From Maridesulfovibrio sp050916235 (GTDB lineage: Bacteria > Desulfobacterota > Desulfovibrionia > Desulfovibrionales > Desulfovibrionaceae): a DNA stretch of 64,000 nt. A program made the position numbers and the translations under genes. Positions 8,931-17,518 of the stretch are shown here, one piece after another. The notes beneath the pieces are model-generated. The model worked only from the letters and a program-made list of their open reading frames with translations. It ran no database searches and was not told the origin of the DNA. Every line of letters begins with the position of its first letter. Position 1 is the first letter of the stretch. Where the stretch lies: contig NZ_CP104854.1 in assembly GCF_050916235.1 (NCBI RefSeq), positions 4,092,001 to 4,156,000 of the forward strand, in the 5' to 3' direction.

Positions 8931-8951
8931 ACCGCCGATAAAATCGGCGGT
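8931..8951 (-). terminator. Terminator after the Mrp/NBP35 gene
   Basis: A perfect 9-bp stem (ACCGCCGAT / ATCGGCGGT) with a 3-base loop, followed on the minus strand by TTTAAATT, 5 bases after the stop codon. A second G/C-rich hairpin at about 8848-8877 (AACGGGG / CCCCGTT) with TTT lies further on, just before pgsA. Confidence 0.75.
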
Positions 8952-8956
8952 ATATC

Positions 8957-9850
8957 TTAGGTATGGGTGCTGGAAGCTATTTCAAGGCTGCTGGCAGCTG
9001 CTTCAGCAATGCGGTCGGCCACTTCCCGGAATGCTGTTTTGGCCGGGGAATCCTCTTCCAGAAGGACTACAGGCCTTCCGAGATCCCCTGCTACCACTGT
9101 TGTGGGGTCAAGAGGGATAGCACCGAGGAAAGGCAGGCCGTATTTTTCGGCCAGTTCCTTGCCTCCGCCCTTCTTGAACAGGTCGATGCGCTCGGAACAA
9201 TGGGGGCAGACAAGCCCGCTCATATTCTCGACCACACCCATGATGTTAGCCTTGGCGTACTGCAGGAAATTGATGGCCTTACGCACATCGGCAAGAGAAA
9301 TCTCCTGCGGGGTGGTTACCACAACCGCAAGGGATTCGGGGATGGTCTTGAGTACAGTCATAGGTTCATCGCCGGTACCCGGAGGGGAGTCTACAACGAG
9401 AAAATCAAGCTCGCCCCAGGTCACGTCGGAAATAAACTGCCTGATGGCTGAAGTTTTCATAGGGCCGCGCCACAGGACAGCCTGATCCGGGTCCTTGAGC
9501 AGGGATTCCATGGATACCACATGCAGGTTGTCGTTGACCTTCTTGGGAACAACAAGATTACCGCGTTCAACTTCCAGCTGACCGGTAATACCAAGCAGGT
9601 GGGGAACGCTGGGGCCGTGAATGTCGACATCAAGAATACCGACTTTGAAGCCCTTGTCTGCAAGTGCCGCAGCAATGTTGACCGCTACGGAACTTTTGCC
9701 GACGCCGCCTTTTCCGCTCATTACGAAAATTTTGTATTTGATCTTCTGGAGGGTTGAGGAGATCAGCTCGTTCTGCAGCGCATGTGCAGCACTTGCCTTC
9801 TTATCTCCGCCCTTGCCCCCGGAAGAGCAGGAACCGCATGATGAACTCAT
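8957..9850 (-). CDS. Mrp/NBP35-type ATPase (Fe-S cluster carrier)
   Basis: A 297-residue P-loop ATPase of the Mrp/ApbC/Nbp35 group, which bind and transfer [4Fe-4S] clusters. The N terminus has a Cys-rich patch (SSSCGSCSSGG) that I use to set the start at 9850. The deviant Walker A is MSGKGGVGKSS (~residue 44), the Walker B region is LDFLVVDSPPGTGD (~145), and the C-terminal cluster ligands are CPHC (~218-221). A longer reading from 9895 adds 15 residues with poorer start context. Fe-S assembly (sufCB) is also encoded in this window. A tight terminator follows. Confidence 0.92.
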   Translation of the reverse strand: MSSSCGSCSSGGKGGDKKASAAHALQNELISSTLQKIKYKIFVMSGKGGVGKSSVAVNIAAALADKGFKVGILDVDIHGPSVPHLLGITGQLEVERGNLVVPKKVNDNLHVVSMESLLKDPDQAVLWRGPMKTSAIRQFISDVTWGELDFLVVDSPPGTGDEPMTVLKTIPESLAVVVTTPQEISLADVRKAINFLQYAKANIMGVVENMSGLVCPHCSERIDLFKKGGGKELAEKYGLPFLGAIPLDPTTVVAGDLGRPVVLLEEDSPAKTAFREVADRIAEAAASSLEIASSTHT

Positions 9851-9901
9851 AACTATGCCTTTGTTGTATATTAACGAAAGGGGAATATTCCCCACTCAAC
9901 T

Positions 9902-10861
9902 TCAGCTCTCTCTGGCTGAAGAAACCCATTCCAAGATAATCACTGCTGCAAAACCCGCAAGCATGAGCAGTACTGCCATTGCAAATTCACCGTCAATTGC
10001 AGGAGGAAGCACGTTTGCTTCGCTCAACACATGGGTTTTGCCTCTTATTACGACCGAGTCCAGAACTTCTTTCCACGGCCAGATTTTTCGCATGGCCCCG
10101 GCCATGAATCCGGTGAGAACGCTGACGGTTACAGCGTGATGCTTCTCAAGAAAATAATGAAGCACACGAGAAAACATTGAAATTCCAACAGCACAGCCGC
10201 ATACAAAAGCGATAAGAATAGCGGCATTTTCAGGAACAGCCGGATTACGCAGGGCTCCGGTGATATATTCATATTTACCCAGCAGGAGCAGAATGAAAGC
10301 CCCGCTGATACCGGGCAGAATCATTGCACAGATGGAAATGCAGGCACAAAAGAATACAAACCACAACGTATCCGGGGTTGTAACGGGAATGAGTCCTACC
10401 AGAACAAAACTGAACACTGCCCCAGCAACACAGGCGGAAATGTTTTTGAAATTGTATTCCCCTACCCTTTTTCCAACCACCAGAATGGAAGCTGCTATCA
10501 GGCCGAAGAAAAGAGACCAGATCTGAACGGGATAATCTGTCAGCAGGTGGTGGATCAGATTTGCAACTGATACCATGGCGGCGAGTATGCCGAAAAGCAA
10601 CGGCAACAGAAATTTAAGATGAGCCTCGGCAACGGCTCCCACCAGGTCCAGTTTGAGCAATTTTTTGAAGAAAACTCCGTTGAATGAACGGATGGCATCA
10701 ATCAGACTGCCGTATATTCCGGTGATGAAGGCCATGGTTCCGCCGGATACACCTGGGATAATGTCCGCAATTCCCATACAAATGCCCTTACCGACGAGGA
10801 TAAGGTAATCCTTTAATGAATCCGGACCGGGGCCGTTTTTCCAGGCCTGAAGAATATTCAT
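9902..10861 (-). CDS. popT: DUF368 membrane protein, PopT-like undecaprenyl-phosphate flippase candidate
   Basis: A 319-residue polytopic membrane protein with about eight hydrophobic helices. The DUF368 signature GICMGIADIIPGVSGGTMAFITGIY is at residues ~25-49, with a related inverted copy (AMILPGISGAFILLLLGKYEYI) near residue 195. DUF368 (PopT) proteins have been linked genetically to return of undecaprenyl phosphate across the membrane, so recycling of the cell-wall lipid carrier is the likely role (family knowledge). I start at the ATG at 10861 behind GGGGAAATTG; a longer reading overlaps pcm. UppP, encoded at 56798, acts on the same lipid. Confidence 0.85.
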   Translation of the reverse strand: MNILQAWKNGPGPDSLKDYLILVGKGICMGIADIIPGVSGGTMAFITGIYGSLIDAIRSFNGVFFKKLLKLDLVGAVAEAHLKFLLPLLFGILAAMVSVANLIHHLLTDYPVQIWSLFFGLIAASILVVGKRVGEYNFKNISACVAGAVFSFVLVGLIPVTTPDTLWFVFFCACISICAMILPGISGAFILLLLGKYEYITGALRNPAVPENAAILIAFVCGCAVGISMFSRVLHYFLEKHHAVTVSVLTGFMAGAMRKIWPWKEVLDSVVIRGKTHVLSEANVLPPAIDGEFAMAVLLMLAGFAAVIILEWVSSARES

Positions 10862-10883
10862 CAATTTCCCCGTAGTTTCCGGG

Positions 10884-11528
10884 CTACCAGCCCTGCTTGC
10901 CAACCAGATCGACAAAAGCGCAGCCGCCCATGTCAGTCGTTTCTATATTACCGTCATGCTTTGTGACCAGCATAAGTCTCTGCATCCTCTTCTGTCCGCC
11001 CACGGGAATGACCATCCTTCCTCCGTCAGCCAACTGATCCACAAGATATTGCGGAATTTCCGGGCCACCGGCTGTAACGATGATGCGATCGTAGGGGGCG
11101 TGTTCCGGCCAGCCCATCGTCCCATCATCAAGTTTGAGCTGGATATTAAAATATCTCATATCGAAAAGCAGCTTACGCACTGCCAGAAAGAGCTTACGGA
11201 TACGTTCTACTGTAAATACTTCCGCACCCATCTCAGCCAGCACAGCTGCCTGATATCCGGAGCCGGTGCCGATTTCAAGCACCTTGTGGCCGGGTTCAAT
11301 CTGAAGAAGGTCGGACATAAAAGCTACAATGTAAGGCTGGGAAATAGTCTGCCCTTCACCTATGGGCAAAGCACTGTCCGAATAAGCGCGCGAAGCCAGA
11401 GCATCCTGCACGAAAAGGTGTCTCGGAATTTTCCTCATGGCATCAAGAACAGCCTTGTCTGAAACTCCGCGGGCCACAATCTGCTCTTCAACCATCTTCA
11501 AACGTGATCTTTTCGGATCTATACGCAC
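10884..11528 (-). CDS. pcm: Protein-L-isoaspartate O-methyltransferase
   Basis: A 214-residue SAM-dependent methyltransferase that starts repair of isoaspartyl residues in aged proteins. The hallmark ALPIGEGQTISQPYIVA (~residues 50-66) and the SAM-binding VLEIGTGSGYQAAVLAEMG (~residues 80-98) are both present, followed by DRIIVTAGGPEIP. The length is normal. It ends 22 bases before the DUF368 gene, so the two may be co-transcribed. Confidence 0.96.
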   Translation of the reverse strand: MRIDPKRSRLKMVEEQIVARGVSDKAVLDAMRKIPRHLFVQDALASRAYSDSALPIGEGQTISQPYIVAFMSDLLQIEPGHKVLEIGTGSGYQAAVLAEMGAEVFTVERIRKLFLAVRKLLFDMRYFNIQLKLDDGTMGWPEHAPYDRIIVTAGGPEIPQYLVDQLADGGRMVIPVGGQKRMQRLMLVTKHDGNIETTDMGGCAFVDLVGKQGW

Positions 11529-11764
11529 TTATCCCCCGTCAACGCCGAGATTCAGTTCTTTCCGAACGGCGCTGAATTTATTTACAAGATTTATCGCAGA
11601 AAAATCCCCACGATAATTCATTGTTTGCAGTTGCAAATCAGATTTTAGCGGTCAAGTCAACCCGAATGGCCCGAAATGGGGATTAAACTTGTTTTTAGCG
11701 TCTCTGCACTTGACACAAATGCGACATAAAGAGACATTATAGATAAGAAAAAAGGAGGCCCATC

Positions 11765-12196
11765 ATGCTGAAAGTTGATGATCTTATGACGAAAGAATTG
11801 TTCACACTAAATAAAGATGACAACCTGAAAATGGCACGCTCGCTAATGGACCTGCAGAGAATTCGTCACATACCCATAGTTAATGAAAATCGGGAATTCA
11901 TCGGGCTGATCACCCATCGTGACATATTGAGAGCCACCATCTCGCAACTTGCAGATATTGATCCTGCGACTCAAGGCGAAATTGATTCCGGGATACCAAT
12001 CGGCGAAATTATGCAGACCGGTATTAAGACTGTGAATAAGGACACCCTGCTGAAAGACGCGGCGTATCTTCTTTTGAACCACAAGTACGGCTGTCTGCCT
12101 GTTGTAAATGATAAAAACGGCCTTGAGGGCATCCTGACAGAAGCTGATTTCCTGAAACTGACTATCAGTCTGATGGAGGCTTTGGAAAACGGGTAG
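11765..12196 (+). CDS. Tandem CBS-domain protein
   Basis: A 143-residue protein made of two CBS domains: residues ~1-65 (DLMTKELFTLNKDDNL...RIRHIPIVNENREFIGLITHRDIL) and ~75-140 (IMQTGIKTVNKDTLLKDAAYLLLNHKYGCLPVV...GILTEADFL). Such Bateman pairs bind adenine nucleotides or SAM and usually regulate a partner protein; the partner is not evident. A strong AAAAGGAGG precedes the ATG. The gene stands alone, divergent from pcm, with its own terminator. Confidence 0.9.
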   Translation: MLKVDDLMTKELFTLNKDDNLKMARSLMDLQRIRHIPIVNENREFIGLITHRDILRATISQLADIDPATQGEIDSGIPIGEIMQTGIKTVNKDTLLKDAAYLLLNHKYGCLPVVNDKNGLEGILTEADFLKLTISLMEALENG

Positions 12197-12238
12197 TTTT
12201 AGCTCTACAAAAATTTCGATCCTATCATTGTAAATAAA

Positions 12239-12280
12239 ACAAAGGGCCGTTTCAAACAGGAGCGGGCCTTTGTTTTTTTG
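12239..12280 (+). terminator. Terminator after the CBS-domain gene
   Basis: Stem ACAAAGG-CCG / CGG-CCTTTGT with one mismatch, followed by TTTTTTT on the plus strand. Confidence 0.8.
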
Positions 12281-12301
12281 TATTATTGATCCTGAATCGC
12301 C

Positions 12302-12775
12302 CTACTGCGCAAATTCTTCAACAAAGCGTTTGATTTCCTGACGAGCCCTCTCGACGAATTGAGGAAAAACGGCCTTGCATGTATCTGTCATTTCCATGGA
12401 CCAGTCGGTGTAGTTTTCCGGCTCCATTCCAAGAATGCGCATCTCCGGACGTTTGCCTATAGCCCCTGCCATGTTCAGGGAGTCAACAAGGTCAATGTCA
12501 TGCAGGGAGAGGCGTTGCTTGTCATTCTGAATGATGTCTTTTTCTTCAAGATAATAGATAGTTCCAGGTTCCCTGGTGCCGTGGACGATGTCCAGTACCA
12601 GAAGCCCGTCATACCCTTCGAGAATGTGAAAAATATCGTGAGTGAAGGTTCCACCATCTACAAGATGGACGAATTCAGGCCAATTCTCTTTCTTCAGTTC
12701 TTCTACAGCATGAACCCCGAATCCTTCATCGCCGAGCAGGATGTTTCCAATACCTAACACCAGTAATTTCTTCAT
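12302..12775 (-). CDS. hysD: Hydrogenase maturation endopeptidase
   Basis: A 157-residue HyaD/HybD-type protease that removes the C-terminal peptide of a NiFe(Se) hydrogenase large subunit once nickel is inserted. The signature LGIGNILLGDEGFG is at residues 6-19 (Glu of DEG is a nickel-sensing ligand in the family), with the matching Asp in VLDIVHG and His in LSLHDIDL. I start at 12775 because AAGGGA lies upstream and MKKLLVLGIGN is the usual N terminus. It lies about 500 bases downstream of hysA on the same strand but behind a strong terminator, so it probably has its own promoter. The hysD symbol rests on this neighbourhood. Confidence 0.9.
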   Translation of the reverse strand: MKKLLVLGIGNILLGDEGFGVHAVEELKKENWPEFVHLVDGGTFTHDIFHILEGYDGLLVLDIVHGTREPGTIYYLEEKDIIQNDKQRLSLHDIDLVDSLNMAGAIGKRPEMRILGMEPENYTDWSMEMTDTCKAVFPQFVERARQEIKRFVEEFAQ

Positions 12776-13163
12776 TATCAGTCCCTTACAAAGCATGTGC
12801 GTTCGGTGCCTTCGCTGGACTTGCGGGGCGTGAAATTATACACACATGCGCTTTTAATTCAAAATATTTCCGGCAACCTTGCGGGAGGCTTCAGTTGGAC
12901 CAGATGAACGATGGCTATCTTGATCTCTGCCGCGCTTCTGCTCTCATGAGTCCGAATTAGTTGCTTATCAAAAGAGAGCCCTTCCACCTAAAATTTATTT
13001 TGTGCATAGCTCAAAAAAATCCAGAACCGCACAATAAGATATCACCAGTAGTAAAGCCTTGGTAAAGATTTTGGTGTTCATACACCAGCCGATAGGCAAG
13101 TGGTCTTTCCGCTCGCTTAAGGGATGGAGACAGTGGAATAAACTCTTTTCAGCCGAAGGCCTT
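12776..13163. other. Intergenic region hysD-hysA, no confident gene
   Basis: About 390 bases without a supported gene. The plus strand at ~13058-13166 has an open frame with coding-like composition but no start codon, ending in the residues WSFRSLKGWRQWNKLFSAEGL before a stop. It may be a gene remnant or an intergenic repeat. An 18-codon reading from an ATG at about 12904 lacks a ribosome-binding site. The promoter for hysD should lie here but I cannot place it. Confidence 0.4.
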
Positions 13164-13209
13164 TAAAAAAATACTCCCGGATTCCGGAAATGAATCCGTT
13201 ATCCGGGAG
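13164..13209 (-). terminator. Terminator after hysA
   Basis: A 9-bp stem CTCCCGGAT / ATCCGGGAG with an interior that can pair further, followed on the minus strand by ATTTTTTT. It ends the hysB-hysA transcript 80 bases after the true TAG stop of hysA. Confidence 0.85.
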
Positions 13210-13290
13210 CTTTATCTGTTTATCAGAACGTGTCAACGCTCAGGAGTCGGGCCTTGCGGCCATCTGCACAGGTTTCCAGATATATATAAC

Positions 13291-14832
13291 CTAGCAGCCT
13301 TCTCCAACGTGAACAACGTGTTCTTCACCGGTCTCTGCGTGCAGCACGTGCACGGCACAGCCAAGTCACGGATCAAAGGATCTGATGATCCTTGATATGT
13401 CGACAGGGCTTTTCGGATCCGGAACGGGGGTACCAATCAGAGCTTCTTCAATGGTACCGCGAAGACCGTTGTCGTCACGAGGTGCGCTGTTCCAGAGAGT
13501 TGCGGGAATCATCTGGTAATTCGCAGTCTTCTGGTCTTTGATATTGATGTAGTGCAGCAGTGATCCGCGGGGAGCTTCGGTAAGACCGATGCCTTCAGCA
13601 GACTGGGGAATGGTAGCCTTGACGTAGGTTTCTTCGCCGGGCTTAACTTCCTTGAGCCAGTGATCCTGAATGGCGTTGGCAACGAGGTATGCTTCTTCTG
13701 CACGGGCAACGTGACGGCCCATAAGAGAGAATACCATGTCGGCACCCAGATCGCGGAACATCTTGGCTTCGACGCCGAAGAGATCCTTGAGCTGCTTCTG
13801 ACCCATGGGGCTGAGTTCGGGATTCTTGATCCACATACGTGCTGCAGGACCGACTTCAACAGATTTGTTGTTGTAACGGGAAGCCTTACAGAAGCTGTAG
13901 GCGTTCTTTTTGTGCACGTCAGGAATGGTTTTACCCTTGCTCGGATGCAGGTTTGAACACTCATCAGTGTACCAGGAGTATTTGACGTATTCCTTGATGA
14001 GGTTGCGATCGAACTTTTCATCCTTGCCGTCGACGTAAACACCGGAAGGCAGGAGGAATTCGTTCTCTGCATCGTCCATGGGGAATACACCGAATGCCAT
14101 GGCATTCTTGAAGCCGCCGCCGATTTTGAACAGATCCTTGTATACGGAACCGATCAGGTAAACGGTGGGTACGTAGGTTTCAGCTATGAACTGCTGAACC
14201 TGTTTGAAGCGGCTTGCGTATTCAGCCAGTTTTTCCTGTGTAGGAATTTCAGTGGCGCCACCGACAACCTGACCGGAAATGTGAGGCATCTTGCCACCGA
14301 ACAGAGCTACCATTTCGTGGCAGATGCGGCGGATTTCGAGAGCCTTGACGTACTGGTCAACAGCTACGGCGTTGGTTTTTTCATCCAGACGCAGGTCGGG
14401 GTGTTCGAAACGGGGGACAAATGGAGCTTTGCCGGGTCCGCGTACGAAGTCCAGAGCTGCGAGATGATAGAAATGCAGAATATGAGACTGCAGGTAGTTG
14501 GCACCGAAGATTAGGTTTTTGGTGAGACGACCGTTAGTGGTCAGTTTTACACCGAAAGCATCGTCAAGTGCACGGGTAGAAGCAGTGGAGTGAGCTGTGG
14601 GGCAAACGCCGCAGAGTCTCTGAGTCAACTGGGCGGAGTCACGGGGATCGCGTCCTACCAGGATGTTCTCAAAGCCGCGATACATGCCGCCGGAGAGCCA
14701 TGCGTCCACAACTTTACCGTCTTTAACAACAACCTCAGCTTTGAGGTGACCTTCGATTCGAGTTACCGGATCAATGGCAATCTTAAGTTTCCCGTCCTTG
14801 CTAGCGGCGGGTGCATGAGATTCTGAAGACAT
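13291..14832 (-). CDS. hysA: [NiFeSe] hydrogenase large subunit, selenoprotein (in-frame UGA)
   Basis: Large subunit of a [NiFeSe] hydrogenase, which oxidises or evolves H2, usually in the periplasm. The N-terminal nickel motif RLCGVCPTAH is at ~residues 71-80. The frame meets TGA at 13366-13368 exactly where the C-terminal motif needs its first ligand: DP-UGA-LGCAVH, i.e. D-P-U-x-x-C-x-x-H. Reading UGA as selenocysteine continues for another 24 codons (VLHAETGEEHVVHVGEGC at the end) to TAG at 13291-13293, giving 513 residues. The 18 residues after the conserved His form the peptide removed by the maturation protease. A hairpin fit for a bacterial SECIS follows the UGA. Ending the gene at UGA (488 codons) would lose a nickel ligand and is wrong. 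hysB is 24 bases upstream. Confidence 0.95.
13335..13368 (-). promoter_or_regulatory. SECIS-like hairpin for UGA recoding in hysA
   Basis: Counting U of UGA as 1, bases 9-11 (CTG) pair with 32-34 (CAG), bases 12-14 are bulged, and CGTGC (15-19) pairs with GCACG (27-31) around a 7-base loop ACGTGCT. This puts a G-U pair (22-23) in the apical loop at the distance seen in bacterial SECIS elements bound by SelB. Folded by eye; the coding sequence also constrains these bases. Confidence 0.6.
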
Positions 14833-14856
14833 AAGGATTAGTACTCCTTTTTCCGG

Positions 14857-15804
14857 TTAACCGGCTTCGTAGAAGGGGGACATTTCATCCGGGAATCCCG
14901 GTTCTACACAGCCAAGGCATACTGAGTTTTCAACGCACCAGTTTACGCCGCCATTCCATTTGCGTTTAAAGCAGTCGGAGTTGGCATTGGGACCCTTACA
15001 GCCCAATTCATAACGACATTTAACCGGGTCGGTGAACATGTCAGCATAAGCATCCTGTTCGAACTGCTCCAGATAGGGACAGTTGTCGTGGATGTTTTCA
15101 CCGAAGAAAGGTTTCGGCCGACCAACATCATCAAGAATGGTGACGACTTCAGCCAGACCGCCCTGCAGCCCCTTCTCTTCGATTGCATTGATTGCAACAA
15201 CGAGAGTTCCCACCATCCAGTCAGGATGCGGGGGGCAGCCGGGAATGTTTACTACGGGTGTCTTCACTCCGTTTTCTGCAAGGAAATTGGTCACAGACAT
15301 GGAGCCGGTGAGGTTTCCTTGAGCAGCGGGGATACCGCCGTATGCTGAACATGTTCCAACGTTCACAACAACAGCAGCGTTTTTGGCCATCTCAAGGGTG
15401 GCCTCACTCATTGCGTATTCTTTGTGATTGGCGTCAGCTCCGACGATACAGAAATGTCCGTTCTCAGCTGTGGGAACGGCTCCTTCAACGATAAGGATGT
15501 ATTTACCCTTCTGATCTTTAGCCACATCCATCATATGACCCCAGGCCTCATGGCCTTCGGAACCCATGATAGTCGGGTGATAATCAAGAGTGATTACATC
15601 CAGCAAAACCTCTGCGATAGAGGGGTGCACTGAGTTCAGAATAGATACCGAGCATCCGGTGCAGCCCTGTCCCTGCAGCCAGAAAACATGTGGTATAAAT
15701 TTTTTCAGTGCATGCACTACACTGGGGTTGAACATCTGGGAAATCCCAAATCCAGCCACAGTTCCTGTGCACATTTTCACGAAATCTCGCCTGGTCAAAC
15801 TCAT
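14857..15804 (-). CDS. hysB: [NiFeSe] hydrogenase small subunit, Tat-exported
   Basis: A 315-residue small subunit that carries the Fe-S relay of the hydrogenase. A twin-arginine signal (LTRRDFVK at residues 3-10, then a hydrophobic stretch) sends the folded dimer to the periplasm. Cluster ligands are visible: GCTGCSVS (proximal), VGTCSAYGG, PGCPPHPDW, and the C-terminal Cys-rich region (NCPYLEQF, CRYELGCKGP, CLGCVEPGFPD). AAGGAGG five bases before the ATG at 15804 fixes the start; a longer reading from 15840 only adds non-signal residues. It is followed at 24 bases by hysA. Confidence 0.96.
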   Translation of the reverse strand: MSLTRRDFVKMCTGTVAGFGISQMFNPSVVHALKKFIPHVFWLQGQGCTGCSVSILNSVHPSIAEVLLDVITLDYHPTIMGSEGHEAWGHMMDVAKDQKGKYILIVEGAVPTAENGHFCIVGADANHKEYAMSEATLEMAKNAAVVVNVGTCSAYGGIPAAQGNLTGSMSVTNFLAENGVKTPVVNIPGCPPHPDWMVGTLVVAINAIEEKGLQGGLAEVVTILDDVGRPKPFFGENIHDNCPYLEQFEQDAYADMFTDPVKCRYELGCKGPNANSDCFKRKWNGGVNWCVENSVCLGCVEPGFPDEMSPFYEAG

Positions 15805-15890
15805 CCCTACCTCCTTGGTGGTTGCCGGCGTGTAAGGCACTGTCCTTACTTAAGAAAAAAAACCGCCACGGCGACGATATTTTTTTAATT

Positions 15891-15948
15891 CACATACACA
15901 GTACAGAGTTTTACGTCAACAATAAGTGATACAAAATTGAGTTACTCA
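15891..15948 (-). promoter_or_regulatory. Candidate hysBA promoter with adjacent palindrome
   Basis: Minus strand TTGACG (15914-15919), 17-base spacer, TATGTG (15891-15896); the -10 is weak, which suggests activated or regulated expression. Just upstream lies TGAGTTACTCA (15938-15948), an 11-base palindrome that could bind a regulator. Between promoter and gene is a short G/C stem followed by eight T (15852-15875), possibly a weak attenuator. Confidence 0.45.
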
Positions 15949-16091
15949 TAGTTTTTATCTATATAAGCCATAGACAAAAACAACTTTTACAATGTTGTAT
16001 ATTGAATCATGGCAATATTTGTTGTTATGCTCACCGCGATTTAGAACAATAAAGGTATCGGAATCACCCGACCTAATCACAAGGATTGACA

Positions 16092-17408
16092 ATGACACGG
16101 AAGAAAAATCGCATCGGACAAATTATCATACTAATCATTTTGATCGCTGTTCTGGCTGTTGGAGCATACCTTTTGTACAAAGATACAACTGCTCCACAAT
16201 TGACTCTGTCGCCCGAAAAAGGATTTATTACTTATGAAACGCCGATCAATATCAACATAAGTGATCCGCAGTCCGGAATTAAAGCTGTGAAAGTCGTTTT
16301 AATTCAAGGAGAGAACAAGCTTACTCTGACCGAAAAGACATTACCTAAGGAGACCTTCGATTATAACGAAGATATTCTGATTAAGAAAAAGCAGATTAAA
16401 GAAGGTGATTTTGAAATTGCAGTATGGGCTGTAGACACTTCTCTGGCCGGTTTCGGCAGTGGCAATGCAGTTATTGCTCGTGGCAAGTATACGCTTGATA
16501 CCATCGCCCCCAAGATCACAGTACAGACGAGCACACACAACCTCAATCAGGGTGGTTGCGCACTTGTTGTATACAATGTCAATGAAGATCCCGTTAAAAC
16601 CGGTGTTGAAGTCGGTGAAGACTTTTTTCCCGGATTCAAGCAGGTTGATGGATCATATGCAGCCCTTTTTGCAATGCCCTACTACACAGAAGTTCAAGAT
16701 TTCAACCCGGTGCTGATTGCTGAAGATGCCGCAGCCAATAAACGGAAAAGCACTTTCTGGTTCCATGCCAACGGCCGCAAGTACAGGCATGACAATATCA
16801 ATATTTCGGATAGATTTTTGAACAGCAAAATGCCTCAGTTTGAATCTGATTTTCCGGGCGTTCCGAGTCAGGTTGAACTGTTCCTCAAGGTCAATCGGGA
16901 GTTGCGTGTAAAAAACCGTGCTGAGCTGCACCGTATTGCCAAGGAAACCGCTCCGAACTTCCTTTTTAAAGACAGTTTTCTCAGGCTGCCAAACGCTGCA
17001 AACCGTGCCGGTTTCGGTGATAGACGCAGCTATTTCCACAATGGGAAGGAAATCGATAAACAGACACACCTTGGAATTGACCTTGCCAGCATCCGTAATG
17101 CTCCTGTTCCTGCTGCTAATGACGGACGTGTGGTTCTGGCCGCTTCGGACTTCGGTATTTACGGTAATGCAGTAATTATTGACCATGGAATGGGACTGCA
17201 AACCCTCTACTCTCATTTGAGTCAGATGGATGTCGCACCTGGGGACATGGTTGCACGCGGACAGATCATCGGAAAGACAGGCGCGACCGGAATGGCCGGG
17301 GGAGACCATCTGCACTACGGCGTAATCTGCTCTGGCATTCCGGTTAACCCGGTAGAATGGTGGGATGGAACCTGGATAAAGAATAACATCACCAGTAAAT
17401 TGAAATAA
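16092..17408 (+). CDS. M23-family peptidoglycan endopeptidase, membrane-anchored
   Basis: A 438-residue protein with an N-terminal membrane anchor (IGQIIILIILIAVLAVGAYLLY), a periplasmic region with immunoglobulin-like beta segments (LSPEKGFITYETPININISDPQSGI...), and a C-terminal LytM/M23 zinc metallopeptidase domain. The zinc ligands are in HLGIDLA and HLHYG, with the H.G......YSHLS segment between them, so the catalytic site looks complete. Such enzymes cut peptidoglycan cross-links or, if paired with EnvC-type partners, activate amidases. I use the ATG at 16092 behind AAGGA. It is transcribed away from hysBA and ends at a strong hairpin. Confidence 0.92.
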   Translation: MTRKKNRIGQIIILIILIAVLAVGAYLLYKDTTAPQLTLSPEKGFITYETPININISDPQSGIKAVKVVLIQGENKLTLTEKTLPKETFDYNEDILIKKKQIKEGDFEIAVWAVDTSLAGFGSGNAVIARGKYTLDTIAPKITVQTSTHNLNQGGCALVVYNVNEDPVKTGVEVGEDFFPGFKQVDGSYAALFAMPYYTEVQDFNPVLIAEDAAANKRKSTFWFHANGRKYRHDNINISDRFLNSKMPQFESDFPGVPSQVELFLKVNRELRVKNRAELHRIAKETAPNFLFKDSFLRLPNAANRAGFGDRRSYFHNGKEIDKQTHLGIDLASIRNAPVPAANDGRVVLAASDFGIYGNAVIIDHGMGLQTLYSHLSQMDVAPGDMVARGQIIGKTGATGMAGGDHLHYGVICSGIPVNPVEWWDGTWIKNNITSKLK

Positions 17409-17447
17409 ACAACTCCGGGTTTCAGGAAAGTCATTTCCTAAATTAAG

Positions 17448-17482
17448 AAGGCCATTGCGAAGCTGATTCGCAATGGCCTTTA
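17448..17482. terminator. Bidirectional hairpin between M23 and phosphoesterase genes
   Basis: A 14-bp perfect stem (AAGGCCATTGCGAA / TTCGCAATGGCCTT) with a 5-base loop between two convergent genes. T runs on either side are short, so it may serve both directions moderately. Confidence 0.7.
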
Positions 17483-17518
17483 ATGTTTATCCTCTCCTCA
17501 AAATAGAGGTTAAGCCTT

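Noticed and set aside
13366..14832. hysA as a 488-residue protein ending at TGA
   Set aside because: The TGA falls on an essential nickel ligand and the frame continues through the conserved Cys and His to a TAG, so it encodes selenocysteine.
16653..17315. 220-codon open frame antisense to the M23 peptidase
   Set aside because: Covers the conserved catalytic region of the real gene and has no start context or recognisable domain.
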